Positions 7,753-15,074 of a DNA stretch of 49,332 nucleotides are shown here, in pieces. Each line of letters opens with the position of its first letter. Position 1 is the first letter of the stretch. The translations under genes and the position numbers were made by a program. Source of the DNA: an uncultured Elusimicrobiales bacterium (GTDB lineage Bacteria > Elusimicrobiota > Elusimicrobia > Elusimicrobiales > Elusimicrobiaceae). The DNA lies in the NCBI GenBank assembly GCA_944326765.1, contig CALVFE010000005.1, positions 1 through 49,332 of the forward strand, read 5' to 3'. Below the pieces are notes generated by a model. The model ran no database searches and was not told where the DNA came from. It worked only from the letters and a program-made list of their open reading frames with translations.

Positions 7753-8055
7753 ATGCCAGAAAAGGCTAGTAATATTATTCAAGAAGTTGATGGTTATATT
7801 AAAAAAGGCGGACGCCCTTATGGGGATTGGTATGTAGGAATTACAGATAATCCAATACGCCGTTTATTCTTAGAACATAATGTTTCAAGGGAAACGGGAC
7901 AGTGGATATATCGGGAAGCTTATTCCGATACCAGTGCCAGAGAAGTAGAATCTTTCTTCTTGGATTATAAAGGGACTCAAGGTGGGCCCGGCGGGGGAGA
8001 TGAAAACTCTCGCTTTGTATATGCCTATCGGATCACGTCCGCAACGAAAGAATAA
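7753..8055 (+). CDS. Small GIY-YIG-like protein
   Basis: 100 aa, with AAGGAG seven bases before the ATG. The core DWYVGITDNPIRRLFLEH corresponds to the GIY...YIG region followed by the conserved arginine. REVESFF supplies a later glutamate, and the C-terminal half has a glycine-rich GGPGGGDE turn and VYAYRI. Single-domain proteins with this layout recur in bacterial genomes as uncharacterised GIY-YIG-like proteins. A nuclease function is plausible but not shown. It is the second GIY-YIG-like domain in this locus and has the low G+C of the restriction genes, so I place it in the same island. Confidence 0.7.
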   Translation: MPEKASNIIQEVDGYIKKGGRPYGDWYVGITDNPIRRLFLEHNVSRETGQWIYREAYSDTSAREVESFFLDYKGTQGGPGGGDENSRFVYAYRITSATKE

Positions 8056-8061
8056 TATCCA

Positions 8062-8090
8062 ACCCCGGGTTTAAGCCCGGGGTATTTTAT
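8062..8090 (+). terminator. Intrinsic terminator closing the accessory island operon
   Basis: GC-rich stem ACCCCGGG/CCCGGGGT followed by ATTTTAT, just after the GIY-YIG gene stop codon. Confidence 0.75.
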
Positions 8091-8402
8091 ATTATCTACG
8101 CTGGAATGTTTAGCGGATTAAAGGTCTATGCTTCATTTTTTCTTTTGCTTCCTTGCGAGATAACCGTCAATTTTAGAATGATATAGGTTAAATAAGGATT
8201 GCTTGTCACCCTTCCCGCGTAGTAATCCGCCTTCCGTCGGAAAATGGTTGGCAAATTGCCAAAATAAGGCCCAGAAAAGGCCTGGTTGTATAGCTAAGAA
8301 TATTGCCAAAATCTTGCCAATAAAACTACAAAAACCTGCAAAAAATAGCAAAAAAGACCGTTTGGAGACTTGTACCTGCAAAGTCTTAAAATAGGGGGGA
8401 AA
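8091..8402. other. Non-coding stretch with a perfect palindrome
   Basis: No convincing gene. An 82-codon minus frame (8133-8381) has no ribosome-binding site and an unnatural hydrophobic composition. The only sharp signal is TTGGCAAATTGCCAA at 8248-8262, a 15-base perfect dyad with a single central base, too tight for an RNA hairpin but typical of a protein-binding operator. AGACTT/AAGTCT near 8363-8384 is a weak hairpin. Confidence 0.35.
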
Positions 8403-8431
8403 TAAAAAATCCTCGTCGGAGGACGAGGATT
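8403..8431 (-). terminator. Terminator of the tRNA-Val gene
   Basis: Read on the minus strand, AATCCTCGTC-CTCC-GACGAGGATT is followed by TTTTTATTT, immediately after the tRNA 3' end. Confidence 0.85.
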
Positions 8432-8436
8432 TGGAA

Positions 8437-8511
8437 TGGTGCCCAGTATAGGGATCGAACCTATGACCTTTCCCATGTCAAGGGAACGCGCTACCGCTGC
8501 GCCAACTGGGC
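8437..8511 (-). tRNA. tRNA-Val (anticodon GAC)
   Basis: The minus strand gives a 75-base cloverleaf with encoded CCA. The acceptor GCCCAGT pairs with ACTGGGC, the D arm contains AGCGGTAGCGC, and the anticodon stem TTCCC/GGGAA closes the seven-base loop TTGACAT, giving anticodon GAC. The T arm has GGTTCGATCCC. It decodes GUC. Its 3' end points to the accessory island on the left, the usual side for integrase-mediated insertion. Confidence 0.95.
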
Positions 8512-8535
8512 TTAAATCGGTTTAAGTACTTTTCT

Positions 8536-8544
8536 ATTATAGCA
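8536..8544 (-). promoter_or_regulatory. Extended -10 promoter of tRNA-Val
   Basis: Minus strand TGCTATAAT, an extended -10 with a perfect TATAAT, 24 bases upstream of the tRNA 5' end. No good -35 is visible. Confidence 0.7.
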
Positions 8545-8786
8545 TATTTGTTTTAGGAAGGGGGAAACCTCGTCGGAGCAATGCTTTTTGGAGCTTTAAT
8601 TTCACGCCACAAGAGCTTGCAATATACTCTTTAGATTGTCTTTATGAGTAAGAAAAGGGTTAGTATTATTTCAGCTTGCGTCAAATAAACGGGTTTGATA
8701 AGATAATAATAAGTATTTTAGTAAAAAGGGCATATAGACATACATCGATAATTAACACCTATATACGATTTAAAGATTATTGTCGG

Positions 8787-8938
8787 ATGCATGGGGAAAG
8801 CCTATGCATGGGGGAAAAGAAAAATCTTTCTTCTATTGAGAGTCCGAGAATAATCGCCTGCTTTACACCCACCCCTTCGGGGGTAGGTGGGCGACGATTA
8901 TCAAGGTCACTCTCAATGCTTTGAAATCGTCGTTTTTT
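8787..8938 (+). ncRNA. Candidate structured RNA with competing terminator
   Basis: Stems: ATGCAT repeats at 8788-8793/8803-8808; AAGAAA/TTTCTT near 8817-8832; ATTGAGAGT/ACTCTCAAT (8835-8843, 8909-8917) enclosing ATAATCG/CGATTAT (8850-8856, 8895-8901) and CCCAC/GTGGG around CCCC-TTCG-GGGG, a UUCG tetraloop. An alternative stem CGACGATT/AATCGTCG (8892-8899, 8925-8932) followed by T6 is a terminator. The two folds share bases 8892-8901 and cannot coexist, the logic of an attenuator or riboswitch. No + strand gene follows for more than 4 kb, so a stand-alone small RNA is also possible. I do not recognise a known class. Confidence 0.5.
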
Positions 8939-9490
8939 ATGAGCAAATCCCCTGTTAATACATCTCATGAAGGAGAAGGAGGCAAATTGACTGTTTGCTA
9001 AAGCGCATCTGATAAACGCGTTTTGTGTGCGTATTGAAAATTCAAAACCCATCAGAAACGCATTGTCTCGACGCTTGAATACCTGAAAGCGTTATCGCAG
9101 CCAATGAGGGATAAGGAAACGGGGGAAGTATTTCTCCGCCATTGAAGCGCTTTCCTGCAGATCCGGGGCCAAAGTCGGCTTGAAAGGTAACACTTTTCAC
9201 AATTAAAAACACTTCCTTGCAATAACTTTCCGCCTGCATCATGATCCATACCTAACTGGTAAGGCATCTTGGGGCATAGTTTCGCCCGGATGAGCAACCG
9301 TTACGCGCATTTCAGTCCGCAATGCTTGCGGGAAGTAATTGCTTATATGAGCCAGAAACCCTTAGCTTGAGAGTGACCGAAGGGGGTAGAAGCCCCGGCT
9401 TTTTCTGATAGCCGGGGCTCTATATAGGGGAAAAATGATATTTTGGACACTGACTGCGTTCAAAAGTACAACTCGGAGTGGGTAAAAACA
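8939..9490. other. Gene-free stretch with inverted repeats
   Basis: No credible coding region; minus frames here (8777-9052, 9042-9242, 9052-9297) lack start signals and look random. GGTCACTCTCAA (8905-8916) recurs inverted as TTGAGAGTGACC (9367-9378). A perfect 10-bp hairpin AGCCCCGGCT/AGCCGGGGCT lies at 9391-9419, and CCGCAA-TGC-TTGCGG lies near 9330. This could be the relic of a small mobile element or old gene decay. Confidence 0.35.
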
Positions 9491-9522
9491 AAAAAATTCT
9501 CGTTGTGAAACGAGAATTTTTT
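9491..9522 (-). terminator. Terminator of dnaE, symmetrical
   Basis: AAAATTCTCGTT/AACGAGAATTTT with A and T runs on both sides, so it can stop transcription in both directions. It lies 46 bases past the dnaE stop. Confidence 0.85.
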
Positions 9523-9567
9523 CTGTTATAAAACGGGAAAGAAAGGCTTCCCCGTCTAGGGAACGGG

Positions 9568-12500
9568 CTACTTAAAACTCCACGCGTTTCCCATGGTATC
9601 CTCGATATATTCCAACAAGCCTTTATGCAGCTGAATTTGTTTGTTAATGCGGATTCGGTGAATTTTGGCGGGATTTTCTTTGGAAGGGATTTCCAAAAAC
9701 ACCTGCGTGGCGCCGCGTGTCATATCCAGATAACTTTTGAGTTTTTGCAGGGCGTGATTGGAATAATGGGCTGGGATACGGATCGTAAATTCCCGCGCGT
9801 TATTGGCAATCAGTTCAATAACGCTGTTGGCTTCTTTTAAATTTAATTCCGTGCGGGCGCTTTCGTCATCTACGCGGATATCCCCCACAAAACTCAAAAT
9901 GGCGTTGGGGGCCAGTTTGTGCGACATATCCTTAAAAGCATTCGAGAACGCATTTACCATAATCGAGCCGGTGCAGTCTTCTATCATCATCTGCGCCCAT
10001 TCTTTTTTTTGTTTGTTTTGTCTTTTTTTGAATAAAGTAATAATGCCCAATACGTTTAAACGGCCTGTCGCGCGCCCTTCCAAGATATCGATGATAGGCG
10101 TGCATCTGAGCTGCGGCAAATACTCTTGATATTTGGCCATGGGGTGTCCGCTGAAATAGAGCCCCAACACTTCTTTTTCGAAATTGAGCAATTCGCTTTG
10201 TGTCAGCGGGTTGGCGGCCACGGGCGTTTTTTGTTTGACGCTTAAAACGGAAGTAAAATCATCGCCAAACAAATTACATGTATTTTTTTCTTTTTCCTTG
10301 GCCACCATATGGGCCAGATCCATCGCGTTGTCGATGTTGACCAGGATATTTGCCCGGGTAATTTTGGGATCTTGTCCGGGGGCGGTGCTGTCCAAAGCTC
10401 CGGCTTTAGCCAAGCTTTCAATCGTTTTCTTGTTAGCTTGGAACAAATCAATTCGGCTGCACAAATCCTCCAGCGATTTGTAAGGACCGTCTTTTTCCCG
10501 TTCTTTGACGATGGATAGACAGCCTTCCTCGCCGGCGTTTTTGATGGCTTCCAGTGCATAGCGAATATATTCTTTGCCGTTAATTTTTTCCACTGAAAAT
10601 TCCGGCTGGGATTTGTTGATATCCGGCGGCAAAATTTCAAAACCCATATTGCGCGCTTCTTCCAGATAGGTAACGATTTTATTTTCTTTGTCGTCCGCGC
10701 CGATGGCGTTATGCCCGATTTCGTTAGTAAGCGCGGCGCACATAAATTCGATGGGATAATTGGCTTTCAGATAAGCGGTTTGGTAGGATACTAATCCGTA
10801 GGCAAACGAGTGGGATTTGTTAAACCCGTATCCGGCAAAGGCTTTCATTTGTTCAAAAATATGCGTGGCGGTTTTTTCGGCGATATGATGAACCCGGCAG
10901 CCTTCCACGAATTTTTTGCTGAATTTTTCCATCACGTCCATCTTTTTTTTGCCCATGGCTTTGCGCAGGGTGTCGGCTTCTCCGGGAGTAAACCCGCCCA
11001 ATCGTTTGGAAATTTCCATAATTTGTTCCTGATACACCATGCATCCGTAGGTGTCTTTGAGCGTTTCTGCCAGCAGGGGGGTTTCGTAAACAATTTTTTC
11101 CTGACCGTTTTTGCGGCGCACAAACATATCCATCATACCCGATTCCATCGGCCCGGGGCGATACAAAGCCACTAAGGCGGACACGTCGCTGAATTTAGTA
11201 GGCTGTAATTTTTTAATAAGGTCACGCATTCCGCCGCTTTCTAATTGAAAGACCCCCAATGTTTTACAGGCGCAGAGCAGGTCAAACGTTTTTTTGTCAT
11301 CTAACGGGATTTTGTTGATATCGAAGTTGGGATTATGGCGTGCGCGGATCATTTTTTCGGCGCTGTCTATCACGGTTAAAGTGCGCAGTCCCAGGAAATC
11401 CATTTTTAAGAGCCCCAGATTGGAACAGGGTTCTCCTTCGAATTGGGTGGTAATGGCGTCGCGCGAACTGCGCGAAAGGGGCACATATTCGGAAACGGCT
11501 TCTTTGGTAATCAATACGCCGGCGGCGTGGATGCCGGTGTGGCGTTTTAATCCTTCCAATTTGCGCGCCATTTCATAGAGCCGTTTGCTTTGGGGATTGT
11601 TTTCGATTTCTTTTTGCAGATCGTTGATTTCCAACGCTTTTTCCAACGTCATTTTAGGATCGTTGGGAATCATTTTGGCGATACGGATAGCGTCTGCCAA
11701 AGGAATTTCCATGGCGCGGGCTACGTCTTTTAGCACCAGTTTGGCCTTCATGGTTCCAAACGTGATGATTTGGGAAACTTTATCGCTTCCGTATTTGCTG
11801 CGCACATAATCGATGACGCGTTCGCGTCCGGCGTCGGACATATCGATATCCAAGTCCGGCATGCTGACGCGGTCCGGATTCAAAAAACGTTCAAAAAGCA
11901 ATTTGTTTTCAATGGGGTCAATGCGGGTGATGTCCAGGCTGTAGGCCACCAGCGATCCGGCGCCGGATCCGCGTCCGGGGCCAATCGGGATTCCGTTGGC
12001 GCGCGCCCAGTTGATAAAATCCTGTACGATGAGGAAGTAACAATCAAACCCCATATTAATAATTACGTCAAATTCATATTCCAGCTGTTTCCAATAATGA
12101 TCCGGCACCCGGCCGTTCATTTTTTGGGTCAGGCCTTTGCGGCACAGATCCTTAAAATACTCGGCGGAGCTGGTAAATTCGGGGGGAATATCAAATTTCG
12201 GCAGAATGAAGCCGTGTTCCGGGAATTGCAGGTTACATTTTTCGGCGATGGCCAACGTGTTGGAACAAGCTTCGGGGGTATGGGAAAAGAGCGCGCACAT
12301 TTCTTCGGGTGATTTAAAATACAATTCGTGCGACATTTTCATCCGGTGCGGATCGTTGAGGGTTTTTCCCGTGGAAATGCAGACATGCACATCATGCGCT
12401 TCCCACTCCTCTTTTTTTTCGTAGTGGCAGTCGTTCGTGGCCACGACGGGGATTCCCGTTCGCTTGGCGACGTCTTTCAATAAAGGCATCGCTTCCACTT

Positions 12501-13059
12501 CTTCCCGAATGCCGTGATCCATCAGTTCAATATAATAGTTGCCTTTGCCGAAGATATCTTCATATTCTTTGGCCAGGCGGCACGCTTTTTCAAACCCGCC
12601 TTCTTCGCGCACATATTGGGACAGAAATCCCTTTAAACAGCCGGAAAGGCATAACAGTCCGCCGCTGTATTGGGCCAGCAGTTCCTTGTCTATGCGGGCG
12701 TGATAGTAGTATCCGTCCACCCAGGCCAGGGAGTTTAATTTCATTAAGTTTTTGTACCCTTCGTGGTTTCGTACCAGAATGGTTAAATGCCCGGTGCGGG
12801 ATTTATCTCTTTCGGTGTATTTGCCTTCCGTAATATAGAATTCACAGCCGATAATGGGTTTGATGCCGGCGGCGTGTGCTGATTCATAAAAATCCAATGC
12901 GCCGTACATATTGCCGTGATCGGTCATGGCCATAGCAGGGATTTTTTGGGCGGCCAAACTCTGCAAAAAGTGGGAGGGCTTGTGGTTTTCCGATACCCGC
13001 AGCATACCGTCTAAGAGGGAATATTCCGTATGATTATGCAGGTGTACAAATTCGGCCAT
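9568..13059 (-). CDS. dnaE: DNA polymerase III subunit alpha
   Basis: 1163 aa, normal length for the DnaE1 type. It is the replicative polymerase, extending primers in the cytoplasmic holoenzyme. Domains in order: a PHP domain from the N-terminus (FVHLHNHTEYSLLDG, then TDHGNMYG); the palm with GPGRGSGAGSLVAYSL and the catalytic aspartates in PDLDIDMSD near residue 400; fingers with the GYGFNKSHSFAYGLVSYQTAYLKA block; tandem helix-hairpin-helix near 800-860; and an OB fold (LNVLGIITLFKKR, then EDCTGSIMVNAF) near 1000-1060. The ATG has AAGGA 11 bases upstream. It is divergent from the NUDIX gene across an 87-base gap and stands alone with its own terminator. Confidence 0.97.
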   Translation of the reverse strand: MAEFVHLHNHTEYSLLDGMLRVSENHKPSHFLQSLAAQKIPAMAMTDHGNMYGALDFYESAHAAGIKPIIGCEFYITEGKYTERDKSRTGHLTILVRNHEGYKNLMKLNSLAWVDGYYYHARIDKELLAQYSGGLLCLSGCLKGFLSQYVREEGGFEKACRLAKEYEDIFGKGNYYIELMDHGIREEVEAMPLLKDVAKRTGIPVVATNDCHYEKKEEWEAHDVHVCISTGKTLNDPHRMKMSHELYFKSPEEMCALFSHTPEACSNTLAIAEKCNLQFPEHGFILPKFDIPPEFTSSAEYFKDLCRKGLTQKMNGRVPDHYWKQLEYEFDVIINMGFDCYFLIVQDFINWARANGIPIGPGRGSGAGSLVAYSLDITRIDPIENKLLFERFLNPDRVSMPDLDIDMSDAGRERVIDYVRSKYGSDKVSQIITFGTMKAKLVLKDVARAMEIPLADAIRIAKMIPNDPKMTLEKALEINDLQKEIENNPQSKRLYEMARKLEGLKRHTGIHAAGVLITKEAVSEYVPLSRSSRDAITTQFEGEPCSNLGLLKMDFLGLRTLTVIDSAEKMIRARHNPNFDINKIPLDDKKTFDLLCACKTLGVFQLESGGMRDLIKKLQPTKFSDVSALVALYRPGPMESGMMDMFVRRKNGQEKIVYETPLLAETLKDTYGCMVYQEQIMEISKRLGGFTPGEADTLRKAMGKKKMDVMEKFSKKFVEGCRVHHIAEKTATHIFEQMKAFAGYGFNKSHSFAYGLVSYQTAYLKANYPIEFMCAALTNEIGHNAIGADDKENKIVTYLEEARNMGFEILPPDINKSQPEFSVEKINGKEYIRYALEAIKNAGEEGCLSIVKEREKDGPYKSLEDLCSRIDLFQANKKTIESLAKAGALDSTAPGQDPKITRANILVNIDNAMDLAHMVAKEKEKNTCNLFGDDFTSVLSVKQKTPVAANPLTQSELLNFEKEVLGLYFSGHPMAKYQEYLPQLRCTPIIDILEGRATGRLNVLGIITLFKKRQNKQKKEWAQMMIEDCTGSIMVNAFSNAFKDMSHKLAPNAILSFVGDIRVDDESARTELNLKEANSVIELIANNAREFTIRIPAHYSNHALQKLKSYLDMTRGATQVFLEIPSKENPAKIHRIRINKQIQLHKGLLEYIEDTMGNAWSFK

Positions 13060-13110
13060 AAGAAAGAGAATCCTTGTTACAATGACGGCTGGGCGCGATG
13101 GGTACGCGCA

Positions 13111-13138
13111 GGACCGGAAAGGTCCAAAATGTTATAAG
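13111..13138 (+). promoter_or_regulatory. Promoter of the NUDIX gene with adjacent dyad
   Basis: Extended -10 TGTTATAAG ends at 13138, eight bases from the ATG at 13147. A small inverted repeat GGACC-GGAAA-GGTCC (13111-13125) lies just upstream, in the gap shared with dnaE. Confidence 0.5.
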
Positions 13139-13146
13139 ATATCTAT

Positions 13147-13686
13147 ATGAAACATTATAGTAAATTAAAAGAAACAAAAATTTCTTCCAAGACGCTTTTT
13201 CGCGGCGTTTTAGGGGTAAAATTAGACGAAGTGAAATTGCTGAACGGACGCACTTCTACCCGCTTGTATTTTGATCATCACGGTGCCAGCGGCATTTTGC
13301 CTGTGGAGAACGGGAATGTCTATTTGGTGCAGCAGTATCGGTATCCGATTCGGCAGGCGACTTGGGAAATCCCGGCCGGCAAGCGGGAAAAAGGCCAGAG
13401 TTTCTTGGCGTGCGCGCGGGCGGAGCTGAAGCAGGAAACGGGGCTGACGGCAAAATCGCTTAAAGAAATTATGGTATTTCACCCCTGCAATGCTTTTTCC
13501 AACGAGGAACAGCACCTGTATTTGGCTACCGGTCTGACGCGCGGCAAAGATCAGCCGGACGAGGACGAATTTTTAAACCTGCAAAAATTCCCGCTCAAGA
13601 AGGCCTACCAAATGATTCAAAAAGGCGAGATTACTGACGCCAAAACCATACTTACCCTGCAGTGGTACCAACTGCACGAAAAGTAA
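13147..13686 (+). CDS. NUDIX hydrolase, ADP-ribose pyrophosphatase-like, with an altered Nudix box
   Basis: 179 aa. The fold and the N-terminal half (VYLVQQYRYPIRQATWEIPAG) match ADP-ribose or nucleoside diphosphate sugar pyrophosphatases, which cut ADP-ribose to AMP and ribose 5-phosphate. The Nudix box reads GKREKGQ, seven residues, then AELKQETGL. Against the consensus G-x5-E-x7-R-E-U-x-E-E-x-G-U three positions differ: E to Q, R to A, and the first E of the EE pair to Q. Two glutamates remain, so activity may be kept, changed or lost. A -10 (TATAAG, extended TGT) ends only eight bases before the ATG and no Shine-Dalgarno sequence is seen, suggesting a leaderless or nearly leaderless message. 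Confidence 0.85.
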   Translation: MKHYSKLKETKISSKTLFRGVLGVKLDEVKLLNGRTSTRLYFDHHGASGILPVENGNVYLVQQYRYPIRQATWEIPAGKREKGQSFLACARAELKQETGLTAKSLKEIMVFHPCNAFSNEEQHLYLATGLTRGKDQPDEDEFLNLQKFPLKKAYQMIQKGEITDAKTILTLQWYQLHEK

Positions 13687-13706
13687 GCCGATTCGCGGTT
13701 GTTTTT

Positions 13707-13732
13707 AAACCCGCCTGCGGGCGGGTTTTTTG
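13707..13732 (+). terminator. Terminator of the NUDIX gene
   Basis: AAACCCGCC-TGC-GGGCGGGTTT followed by more T, 20 bases past the stop codon. Confidence 0.9.
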
Positions 13733-13818
13733 TGCCGAAAATTCCGGCTGAACCGGGGATATGTATATGGGGCGCCCCGCGCCGATGGCTGATTGACAGA
13801 ACACTGTTTGGCAAGGGG

Positions 13819-13870
13819 TTGACTCGTTTTCTTTTTTTTTGATAAATTTTGCGTATGAACAAAATTTATC
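13819..13870 (+). promoter_or_regulatory. Pilin promoter and inverted repeat around the start codon
   Basis: TTGACT (13819-13824), a 16-base spacer and GATAAA (13841-13846) make a plausible promoter whose start site would be at about 13853, next to the ATG at 13855. A perfect 10-bp inverted repeat, GATAAATTTT (13841-13850) and AAAATTTATC (13861-13870), encloses the start codon in its 10-base loop. No Shine-Dalgarno sequence is visible. Confidence 0.5.
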
Positions 13871-14427
13871 AAAAAACATTCCCCGGCGAAAAAAACGCCG
13901 GATTTACGCTCATAGAGTTATTAGTGGTCGTTTTAATTATTGGTATTCTGGCCGCCGTTGCCCTGCCGCAGTATCAACGCTCGGTAATGAAAGCCCGATA
14001 TACCAAGGCCATCATATGGACCAAAGCCGTCAAAGATGCCTTTGAACTATATTATTTGGCGAATGGAGCATATCCCAGTAATTTTGATGATGTGGATATC
14101 AATGTTCCGACTTTGCAGTTGGCGAAGGGACAACCGTTTCTTCGGGTTGTTGAGGGGGGAAAGCACATTGGATCAATATGGCGTTTTACCTCTGGCGGCG
14201 GAATGCTGAAAATGGAGTTTAAGAGCGATCCTGTTTTTGGCGAATTACAGTATTATATGATGCTGGATCATTCCCAGTATCCCGGAGAAAGATATTGCGG
14301 CTTTTATGGTGTTACGAGTGAAGCTAAAATAGCTGCGGCTACAGGATTCTGTAAGGGAATGGGGGGGACGCCGGCCCCTAAGATACCGGGCTATTCTTCT
14401 CTGCATAAGCGTTTTTTATTGCCATAG
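13855..14427 (+). CDS. Type IV pilin-like protein (PilE/pseudopilin type)
   Basis: 190 aa from the ATG at 13855; a TTG two codons earlier is possible but less likely. After a 14-residue basic leader comes the prepilin peptidase site (KNAG before FTLIELL), with the conserved Glu at +5. A 20-residue hydrophobic helix ending in AAVALPQYQ follows, which both anchors the precursor in the inner membrane and packs the assembled fibre. The globular part has one cysteine pair, in CGFYG...GFCKG, as in the disulfide-closed D region of pilins. Elusimicrobia carry many such genes. It has its own promoter and terminator, so it is monocistronic and not part of a pilus assembly cluster here. Confidence 0.9.
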   Translation: MNKIYQKTFPGEKNAGFTLIELLVVVLIIGILAAVALPQYQRSVMKARYTKAIIWTKAVKDAFELYYLANGAYPSNFDDVDINVPTLQLAKGQPFLRVVEGGKHIGSIWRFTSGGGMLKMEFKSDPVFGELQYYMMLDHSQYPGERYCGFYGVTSEAKIAAATGFCKGMGGTPAPKIPGYSSLHKRFLLP

Positions 14428-14461
14428 TTAGAAGAGGAGCCATTAAAAGTTTTGGCTGTGG

Positions 14462-14489
14462 ACGGGCTCTTTTTTTAGGAGCCCGTTTT
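14462..14489 (+). terminator. Terminator of the pilin gene
   Basis: ACGGGCTC with a T-rich loop and GAGCCCGT followed by TTT. An upstream GAGCC (14435 region) can alternatively pair with GGGCTC before the run of seven T. Confidence 0.7.
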
Positions 14490-14575
14490 GCTGGGGTTTG
14501 AGTTGCCGTTGTCGGAAATTAAGCCATGCGGAACCGGTGCGTATCTGGTCAGGCGACGCCTATCCGTTGGACTGA

Positions 14576-15073
14576 TTACCAGGATTGTTTCTTTCCGCCG
14601 TCATAAGCGTAGCCCAATCCGCGGCGGATCAGTTCTTCGGCCAGGTCTTTGCCGGCAGCGTTGGTTACGCCGCAAAGCAGGCGGAAGTATTTATCCCGTC
14701 CGCAGTCGGTCAGCGTGATAGGGGATTGGGAAAGGAAATTTTTCGTAAACGCCTTGGCTTCTTGAGCCAGGGATTTTTCGCGGGCTGTTTTGGCTTTGAT
14801 TTCGGGGCAGTCCACCCCGCGCACGCGTACGGGTACTTTCTCGCAATACACGGCAAACGAACAGTTTAGGTTGATTTTAAAAGTATCCCCGTCATATACG
14901 GACGCTACCGACACATCTCTTAACAAATCCCCGTTCTCCACCGCGCCGGTTTTGGTAAGCGGCTTGCCTTGCTGTTGCATTATAAACAACAAAACTGCGG
15001 CAATGAGCGACGCCCAGCATTTTAAGCGGCGGCTGAAACGGAAGGAAGGATAAGTTCGTTTTCTTCTGGCCAT
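14576..15073 (-). CDS. SNase-like (thermonuclease-family) protein, membrane-anchored or secreted
   Basis: 165 aa. Residues about 15-34 form one hydrophobic segment after a basic N-terminus, so the protein is secreted or tethered. The SNase fold follows: VYDGDTFKINL (metal-binding Asp), VRVRGVDCPEI (catalytic Arg), a basic stretch, RDKYFRLLCGVT in the place of the usual RDRYGRxLAxV, and LAEELIRRGLGYAY. The family hydrolyses DNA and RNA phosphodiesters with calcium. Three extra cysteines (C92, C98 area and C108 area) may form disulfides outside the cytoplasm. It begins one base after the lipid kinase stop codon and is the last gene of that minus-strand operon. Confidence 0.85.
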   Translation of the reverse strand: MARRKRTYPSFRFSRRLKCWASLIAAVLLFIMQQQGKPLTKTGAVENGDLLRDVSVASVYDGDTFKINLNCSFAVYCEKVPVRVRGVDCPEIKAKTAREKSLAQEAKAFTKNFLSQSPITLTDCGRDKYFRLLCGVTNAAGKDLAEELIRRGLGYAYDGGKKQSW

Positions 15074-15074
15074 A

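Noticed and set aside
8133-8394. Small frames on both strands between the island and tRNA-Val
   Set aside because: No start signals; the composition is low-complexity and the frames overlap each other.
8777-9297. Three minus-strand frames of 66-91 codons
   Set aside because: They run through the palindromic structured RNA and adjacent DNA, without ribosome-binding sites or recognisable protein features.
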